In this document: positions 57,502-64,000 of the stretch, in pieces
Layout: each line of letters starts with the position of its first letter
How positions within the stretch are numbered: position 1 is the first letter of the stretch
Source: Chionoecetes opilio
Taxonomy: Eukaryota; Arthropoda; Malacostraca; Decapoda; Majidae
Length of the DNA stretch: 64,000 bases
Assembly (NCBI GenBank): GCA_016584305.1
Contig: JACEEZ010000091.1
Span: 1-64,000, forward strand
Direction: 5' to 3'
The notes under the pieces: model-generated
What the model saw: only the letters and a program-made list of their open reading frames with translations
Databases searched by the model: none
Told to the model about the DNA's origin: nothing
Made by a program: the position numbers and the translations under genes

Positions 57502-57950
57502 TGTATCCAGGGTTTTAAAGGTTTCTCTGCTGATTGCCTTAAAAAACAGTCTTTCCACGCATAAGTTACACTCCTATTTTCTGCATGTCACATATATGTA
57601 ACAAAAATGTAACTTTAGTTTTCTCTAGTATAAGGACAGTATGTGCTATAACCTACACGGAATAGCTATACGTTATTTCTTCCTGTGTTACTTTATCTGT
57701 GTAGTATGCTGTGTAATTTTTTTTAAAAGAATGGTATATCTTTTCATAAATAATTTTTTCCCTCTCTTCCCTTTGCTGTCAGCAGTCTGGTAAAGATAAG
57801 AAAAAGTTTGCAGGAAGAAATATGTTACTTTTCTGGAGGTTTTCATAATACACGTTTTCACTCTCAAATTAGAACAACAGAACTTCAAAATAAAACAAAT
57901 GAATCTCTAAATATAATAGATGGGTTTTTTTTTTATATATGAAAATCAAC
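57502..57950. other. A/T-rich stretch before the satellite
   Basis: No gene recognised. GAACTTCAAATTAAAAC-like words begin near 57,860, foreshadowing the 21-bp satellite. Confidence 0.5.
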
Positions 57951-60856
57951 TATTTTAATTTGAAGTTCAGTTATTTTAATTTGAAGTTCAGTTAATTTAA
58001 TTTAAATTTCAGTTGTTTTAGTTTAAACTATAGTTGTTTTAATTTAAACTTAAGTTGTTTTAATTTAAACTTAGTAAGTTGTTTTAATTTGAAGTTCACT
58101 TGTTTTCATTTGAACTTCAGTTATTTTAATTAACCTCAATTGTTTTAATTAGAAGTTCACTTGTTTTAATTAGAAGTTCACTTGTTTTAATTTGAAGTTC
58201 AGTTGTTTTAATTTGAAGTTTAGTTGTTTTAATTTGAAGCTCACTTATTTTTATTTGAAGTTCACTTGTTTTTATTTGAAGTTCACTTGTTTTTATTTGA
58301 AGTACAGTTATTTTAATTTGAAGTTCACTTATTTTAATTTGAAGTTCAGTTGTTTTAATTTGAAGTTCAGTTGTTTTAATTTGAAGTTCAGTTGTTTTAA
58401 TTTGAAGTATTTTTTTTTATATGAAGTACAGTTGTTTTGATTTGAAGTTCAGTTGTTTTAATTTGAAGTTCAGTTGTTTTAATTTGAAGTTCAGTTGTTT
58501 TAATTTGAAGTTCAGTTTTAATTTGAAGTTCACTTGTTTTAATTTGAAGTTCAGTTTTTTTAATTTGAAGCTCAATTGTTTTAATTTGAAGCTCAATTGT
58601 TTTAATTTGAAGTTTAGTTGTTTTAATTTGAAGTTCACATGTTTTTATTTGAAGTTTAATTTTATTTGAAGTACAGTTGCTTGAATTTGAAGTTCAGTTG
58701 TTTGAATTTGAAGTTCAGTTGTTTGAATTTGAAGTTCACTTGCTTTAATTTGAAGTTCAGTTGTTTTAATTTGAAGTTTAATTTTAATTTGAAGTACAGT
58801 TGTTTAAATTTGAAGTTTAGTTGTTTGAATTTGAAGTTCAGTTGTTTGAATTTGAAGTTCAGTTGTTTGAATTTGAAGTTCACTTGCTTTAATTTGAAGT
58901 TCAGTTGTTTAAATTTGAAGTTCAGTTGTTTTAATTTGGAGTTCAGTTGTTTAAATTTGAAGTTTAATTTTAATTTGAAGTACAGTTGTTTAAATTTGAA
59001 GTTTAGTTGTTTAAATTTGAAGTTCGCTTGTTTTAATTTGAAGTTCAGTTGTTTTAATATGAAGTTCACTTGTTTTAATTTGAAGTTCAGTTTTAATTTG
59101 AAGTTTAATTTTAATTTGAAGTACAGTTGTTTTGATTTTAAGTTTAGTTGTTATAATTTGAAGTTCAGTTTTAAAATGAAGTTTAGTTGTTTTAATTTGA
59201 AGTTCAGTAGTTTTAATTTGAAGTTCAGTTTTAATTAAAAGTTTAGTTGTTTTAATTTGAAGTTCTGTTGTAATTTGAAGTTCAGTTGTTTTAATTTGAA
59301 GTTCAGTTGTTTTAATTTGAAGTTCAGTTGTTTTAATTTGAAGTTCAGTTTTAGTTTGAAGTTCAGTTGTTTTAATTTGAAGTTCACTTGTTTTAGTTTG
59401 AAGTTTAGTTGTTTTGATTTGAAGTTCAGTTGTTTTAGTTTGAAGTTCACTTGTTTTAATTTGAAGTTAAGTTGTTTTAATTTGAAGTTTTGTTTTAATT
59501 TAAACTCAAGTTGTTTTAATTTGAAGTTCACTTGTTTACATTTGAAGTTCACTTATTAATTTGAAGTTTAGTTGTTTTAATTTGAAGTTCACTTGTTTTT
59601 ATTTGAAGTTCACTTGTTTTAATTTGAAGTTCACTTGTTTTTATTTGAAGTTAAATTTTTATCTGAAGTACAGTTGTTTTTATTTGAAGTTCAGTTGTTT
59701 TAATTTGAAGTTCAGTTGCTTTAATTTGAAGTTCACTTGCTTTAATTTGAAGTTCACTTGCTTTAATTTGAAGTGCAGTTGTTTTAAATTGAAGTTCAGT
59801 TGTTTTAATTTGAAGTTTAATTTTAATTTGAAGTACAGTTGTTTTGATTTGAAGTTGTTGTTTTGATTTGAAGTTGTTGTTATTATTTGAAGTTCAGTTG
59901 TTTAAATTTGAAGTTCAGTTGTTTTAATTTGAAGTTCAGTTGTTTAAATTTGAAGTTCAGTTGTTTTAATTTGAAGTTCAGTTGTTTTAATTTGAAGTTT
60001 AATTTCAATTTGAAGTCCAGTTGTTTTGATTTGAAGTTCAGTTGTTTTAATTTGAAGTTCAGTTGTTTTAATTTGAAGTTTGATTTTAATTTGCAGTACA
60101 GTTGTTTTGATTTGAAGTTCAGTTGTTTTCATTTGAAGTTCAGTTTTAATTTGAAGTTTAGTTGTTTTAATTTGAAGTTCAGTTGTTTTCATTTGAAGTT
60201 AAGTTGTTTTAAATTGAAGTTCAGTTGTTTTAATTGGAAGTTCTGTTTTAATTTGAAGTTCAGTTGTTTTAATTGGAAGTTTTGTTTTAATTTGAAGTTC
60301 AGTTGTTTTAATTTGAAATTAAGTTGTTTTAGTTTGAAGTTCACTTGTTTTAATTGGAAGTTAAGTTGTTTTAATTTGAAGTTTTGTTTTAATTTGAAGT
60401 TAAGTTTTTAATTTGAAGTTCAGTTGTTTTTATTTGAAGTTCAGTTGTTTTTATTTGAAGTTCAGTTGTTTTAATTTGAAATTCAGTTGTTTTTATTTGA
60501 AGTTTAGTTGTTTTAACTTGGAGTTCAGATGTTTTAATTTGAAGTTCAGTTTTAATTAGATGTTCAGTTGTTTTAATTTGAAGTTCACTTGTTTTAATTT
60601 GAAATTCACTTGTTTTAATTTGAAGTTCACTTGTTTTAATTTGAAGTTCACTTATTTTAATTTGAAGTTCTTTTTTTAATTTGAAATTAACTTGTTTTAA
60701 TTTGAAGTTCACTCGATTTAATTTGAAGTTCACTTGTTTTAATTTGAAGTTCACTTGTTTTAATTTGAAATTCTGTTGTTTTAGTTTGAAGTTCACATGT
60801 TTTAATTTGAATTTTCCTTGTTTTCATTTGAAATTCACTGGTTTTTATTTGAAATA
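57950..60856. repeat. 21-bp satellite (TTTTAATTTGAAGTTCAGTTG)
   Basis: About 135 units; the written unit is split here as TTTTAATTTGAAG + TTCAGTTG. Variants: CAGTTG/CACTTG, TTTGAATTTG, and a frequent 15-bp short form TTTTAATTTGAAGTT without the CAGTTG. Since 21 and 15 are both multiples of three, frames stay open for hundreds of codons on both strands (FSCFNLK one way, QLNFKLK the other); these are not genes. Confidence 0.97.
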
Positions 60857-61602
60857 TTTTGTTCGAGAGATCCAAGACTGGTTATTCCGACCATCCATAC
60901 GCCACAAAACAATTTGCTTCTGCTGGGTACCGAGTCACGTGGGAATCTCGGGCAACGAACGCGTTGATTCTTTGGCGCGCTCCGCCACTATGTCCCAATG
61001 CCCCCGTTTCTCAAACTTGCCAGCCTCCGACTACTACCCTTCCTTTAAATCTTTCCTATTCAACCGCTGGCAATCCTCCTGGACCACTTTCTCTGCCAAT
61101 AAACTTCGCCTGATCAAACCCTCTATCTCTCCATGGTCAAATCCTTACCACTCTAATAGACGTTGGGAGACTGCTCTCGCACGCTTATGCATAGGCCATA
61201 TCAACCTCACACACTCCTATCTCATGTCACGCTCCACCCCAGCCCTCTGCACACCCTGTCAAGTTCCTCTCACTGTCCAACATGTCCTAATATCCTGCCC
61301 CCATCTTACTCCTGCCCGTTCCAGTTCTTTCCCTCATTTGTCCTCTTTCTCGACCTCCTTGTCTTACGGACATCCTCCCGGAATCCCCCTCATTCTCCCT
61401 GGACAATTTAACCTTCCTCCAACAAATCTACATCCTACATCTGATCTAACCATCCTGCTGTAACATTCCGTTCTTTCCCCTTCCCCTATCGTTTCACTAT
61501 TATTCTTTAACCCCGCCCCTTTATATGCTTTGCCATAGTGCCATATGACCTCTGATGTCTGGCACATTAACTTTTTTAGGCATTAAATCAATCAATCAAT
61601 CA
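60857..61602 (+). mobile_element. LINE-F 3' end inserted in the satellite
   Basis: One frame to the stop at 61,463 contains ICFCWVPSHVGISGNERVDS (LINE RNase H motif), WQSSWTTFSANKLRLIKP, RWETALARLCIGHINLTHSY and CTPCQVPLTVQHVLISCP (C-terminal zinc region). It is followed by a 3' UTR and an (AATC)n tail (61,585-61,602). The RNase H start is missing, so it is 5'-truncated. Satellite resumes right after (ATTTGAAGTGCA), with ATTTGAA on both sides. Frame is intact over ~200 codons, so the insertion is young. Different family from LINE-C but same domain plan. Confidence 0.87.
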
Positions 61603-62280
61603 TTTGAAGTGCACTTCTTTTCATTTGAAGTACAGTTGTTTTCATTTGAGAGTGAAAAGGTGTGGACCAAAGTGATATATCTGCTTGGTCAGCGGTCGTC
61701 CAGATACTTTCTCGCATTACATAAGAACATAAGGAAGCTACAAGAGGCCGCGAGACCTACACTTGGTAGTTCCTGTTACCTAACACTATTTACATCCACC
61801 TTTCATCCCCATCCATAACACTGTCCAGCCTCCTTTCAAAGCTCACTAAGGACGCACTCCGCACTAATTACTTGTCTACTGAGTCCATTCCAATCATTTA
61901 CCACCCTTTTTGTGAACCAGTTTTTTCCTATTTTTTAAATTACGCTTTTCCAGCTTGAATTCATTACTTCTTGTTCTACCGTGGTTACTTAAAAGCAGTG
62001 AGAACTGTGTTTACCTCTCCTTTATTATATCCCTATCCACTTAAAGAACATAATGGATGGCATGACATGGGGACTGGTAATTAGCGGGAATATCTTTCAT
62101 GGTTCTCTTGCTTTCCTTCTTCTGCCCTTGGCCAGTCCCTCGTGATGGAAAGAAAATAAATATATTTGTTGGGTAATATTATGGCGCGACATGGACAAGG
62201 ACAACTCAAGCTCAGGTTCAAGATCGCGAGTAGAAGTCAACAAAGAGCTTGAGGTAGGAAGTGTATTTTGTGTGGATGTG
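61603..62280. other. Satellite remainder and dispersed-repeat-like sequence
   Basis: 61,605-61,655 is satellite. From ACATAAGAACATAAGG (about 61,720) to about 62,030 the sequence has the look of a decayed retroelement common in crustaceans, but no protein motif supports it. 62,252-62,280 (GAGGTAGGAAGTGTATTTTG) matches 46,636-46,665. Confidence 0.45.
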
Positions 62281-62282
62281 GT

Positions 62283-62880
62283 GTATTATTATCCCTGTAG
62301 CTAGCTAGTATTATTACCACTGTAACTAGCTAGTATTATTATCCCTGTAACTAGCTAGTATTATTATCCCTGTAGCTAGTTAGTATTATTATCCCTGTAG
62401 CTAGCTAGTATTATTGTCCCTGTAGCTAGCTAGTATTAATTATCCCTGTAGCTAGCTAGTATTATTATCCCTGTAGCTAGCTAGTATTATTATCCCTGTA
62501 ACTAGCTAGTATTATTATCCCTGTAGCTAGCTAGTATTATTATCCCTGTATAGCTAGCTAGTATTATTATCCCTGTAGCCAGCTAGTATTATTATCCCTG
62601 TAGCTAGCTATTATTATTATCCCTGTAGCTAGCTAGTATTATTATCCTGTAAACTAACTAGTATTATTATCTTGAGCTAGCTAGTATTATTATTCCTGTA
62701 GCTAGCTAGTTTTATTATCCCTGTAACTAGCTAGTATTATTATCCCTGTAACTAGCTAGTATTATTATCCCTGTGGGCAAGCTAGTATTATTATCCCTGT
62801 AGCCAGCTAGTATATTATCCCTGTAATAGCTAGTATTATTATCCCTGTAGCTAGCTAGATTATTACCCCTGTAGCTCCCC
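62283..62880. repeat. 25-26-bp minisatellite, locus 2
   Basis: About 23 units of the same TAGCTAGCTAGTATTATTAT + CCCTG unit as 49,223-49,861. Confidence 0.97.
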
Positions 62881-63119
62881 AGCAAACATTGTCATGAAGG
62901 GCAGGCATCAAATCAGTGGTCCGGTAAATCACAAAACAGCATTTTGGGCATTGAGTCGGCAAACCGTAATGAAGTTTTTTCGGCCTGGCTGCGGACCGAC
63001 AACTTGTGCGTACATGTTTGCAACCCCGGGCCTGTGTCGGTTACGTTACGTTTCTGTGTCAGATTGTGTTGGAAAAACCGTAACCAAACTATTACCACTA
63101 CTGAGCCACAAACGAGCGA

Positions 63120-63405
63120 CATAGCATTTATATCGTGCCATAAGCGGGCCAACACAGCAACTGCATCGTGCCACAAGCAGGCCGATTTAGCATCCAAATA
63201 GTGCCATAAGCGGGCCTTACACAGCAACTGAATCGTGCCACAAGCAGGCCGATTTAGCATCAAATAGGCCACAAGCAGGCCGACTTAGCACTTGAATAGT
63301 GCCACAAGCAGGCCGACTTAGCATTTGAAAAAGTGCCACAAGTGGGCCAATATAGCAGGTGAATAGTGCCACAAGCAGGCCGAAAAGCAGCTGAATCGCT
63401 TTACC
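63120..63405. repeat. ~37-45-bp minisatellite
   Basis: Seven to eight units with GTGCCACAAGCAGGCCGA then TTTAGCA or CAGCAACTGAATC. Non-coding. The stretch before it (62,881-63,119) has no recognised feature. Confidence 0.85.
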
Positions 63406-63420
63406 GTTCTAATGCTGGTT

Positions 63421-63929
63421 TGTAGCACGCCGACTAGTTACCCTGCCACGGACTGCGCACGAAACGAACAGATGACATCACACAGGAAACATTGGCCACG
63501 CCTCCTGGACCAAAAACTTTTATCGTCAGATTCGTTATTTTACCTAAATTATATGTCTACAAAACTTAACCCCAAAAACCTACCCAAAAATTTTAAACCC
63601 AACAAACAAACCAAAAACCTTAACTTAACCCAAAAATTTAACCATTTATTTTTATATGATAATAGCCAGGTATATTAGGTTACTTAAGTTTGATTAGGTT
63701 AAATTTAGGTTAAGTTAAGGCTTGGTTTAGATTTGATTTAGGTTTGGTTAGGTTTAAGATAGGTTTGGGTTAAGTTTTATAGACTTTTTTTAGGTTAAAT
63801 AAGCGAATTTGATGATAATGTTCTGTCCTGGAGGCTTTGGCCAATGTTTTCCTGTGTGACGTCATCTGCAGCGTGTGCGTAGTCGTGGCAGGGTAGCTAT
63901 CCGGGCAGGGCAGCTAGCGGCGCGCTACA
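63421..63929. mobile_element. ~510-bp foldback with TTAGG-like core
   Basis: Left arm landmarks TTACCCTGCCACG, CACACAGGAAACATTGGCC and CGTTATTTTACCTAA are inverted on the right (TTAGGTTAAATAAGCG, GGCCAATGTTTTCCTGTGTG, CGTGGCAGGGTAGC). The centre (63,675-63,790) is rich in GGTTAGGTTTAAG-type words and their complements. No target duplication identified. Confidence 0.8.
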
Positions 63930-64000
63930 CCGCCCCACTTTTAAATGAACACAGGTTTGTGAATGGAATAACCTGTTGCCAGGATTGAATGGGTTCTCAA

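Noticed and set aside
58192..60411. Long NLKFSCF-type proteins
   Set aside because: Frames of the 21-bp satellite, open on both strands.
63120..63405. CRISPR-like repeat-spacer pattern
   Set aside because: The segments between GTGCCACAAGCAGGCC words are themselves related variants, so it is a minisatellite.

Overview
This is animal nuclear DNA from a repeat-rich arthropod genome. Short (TTAGG)n/(CCTAA)n tracts match the arthropod telomere motif and recur inside mobile elements. CT, GT, CAC and AT microsatellites are very dense. There are tRNA-derived SINEs, CR1-like and RNase-H-bearing LINEs, Tc1, hAT-like and Harbinger-like DNA elements, and a tandem C2H2 zinc-finger family. This mix fits a decapod crustacean, possibly a crab, but that is inference; no single-copy marker gene is present. 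Only two loci look like real non-retroelement coding genes: a 9-finger C2H2 gene at 56.4-57.3 kb and an uncharacterised Cys-rich gene at 52.5-54.1 kb that sits inside a DNA transposon.

Layout. 1-15.96 kb is an ~8 kb block present twice in tandem (copy 1 about 1-7,840; copy 2 about 8,430-15,965). It holds microsatellites, two tRNA-derived SINEs and inverted-repeat elements but no convincing gene. Much of copy 2 looks like unpolished sequence, and an N at 7,858 lies near the junction. 16.0-17.8 kb is a tandem pair of ~875-bp inverted-repeat elements. 18.2-19.6 kb is a decayed Tc1 transposon with perfect TA target duplication. 22.0-27.2 kb is a 5.2-kb element with TAA target duplications that contains a second Harbinger-like MITE and a 3.2-kb palindrome with TTAGG-rich centre. 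29.8-34.2 kb holds decayed gypsy-like integrase sequence, exon-like segments, a possible C48-type protease fragment, and a 2.0-kb hAT-like insertion. 34.8-38.2 kb is a frameshifted LINE ORF1 (CCHC knuckles) fused to a degenerate 13-finger zinc-finger array.

39.0-49.2 kb is a nest of LINEs: a truncated minus-strand LINE (B) split by a 1.9-kb DNA element, a nearly complete minus-strand CR1-like LINE (A), a plus-strand RNase-H LINE 3' end (C), and another minus-strand CR1-like LINE (D) interrupted by a 293-bp MITE just before its catalytic FADD motif. 49.2-50.5 kb is a 25-26-bp minisatellite with a foldback element inside it. 50.9-55.3 kb is a three-level nest: inverted repeats enclose a plus-strand LINE (E), which encloses a DNA element carrying the uncharacterised gene. 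55.5-56.2 kb is another TTAGG-core foldback. 57.95-61.65 kb is a 21-bp satellite interrupted by a LINE 3' end (F). 62.3-63.4 kb has two further minisatellites and 63.4-63.9 kb another foldback.

The most distinctive pattern is that several elements with different terminal repeats (47.3, 49.9, 55.5, 63.4 and 25.6 kb) carry TTAGG-rich cores, and three loci share the same additional core motifs. The genes do not form an obvious pathway; the window is dominated by selfish DNA and its decay products.
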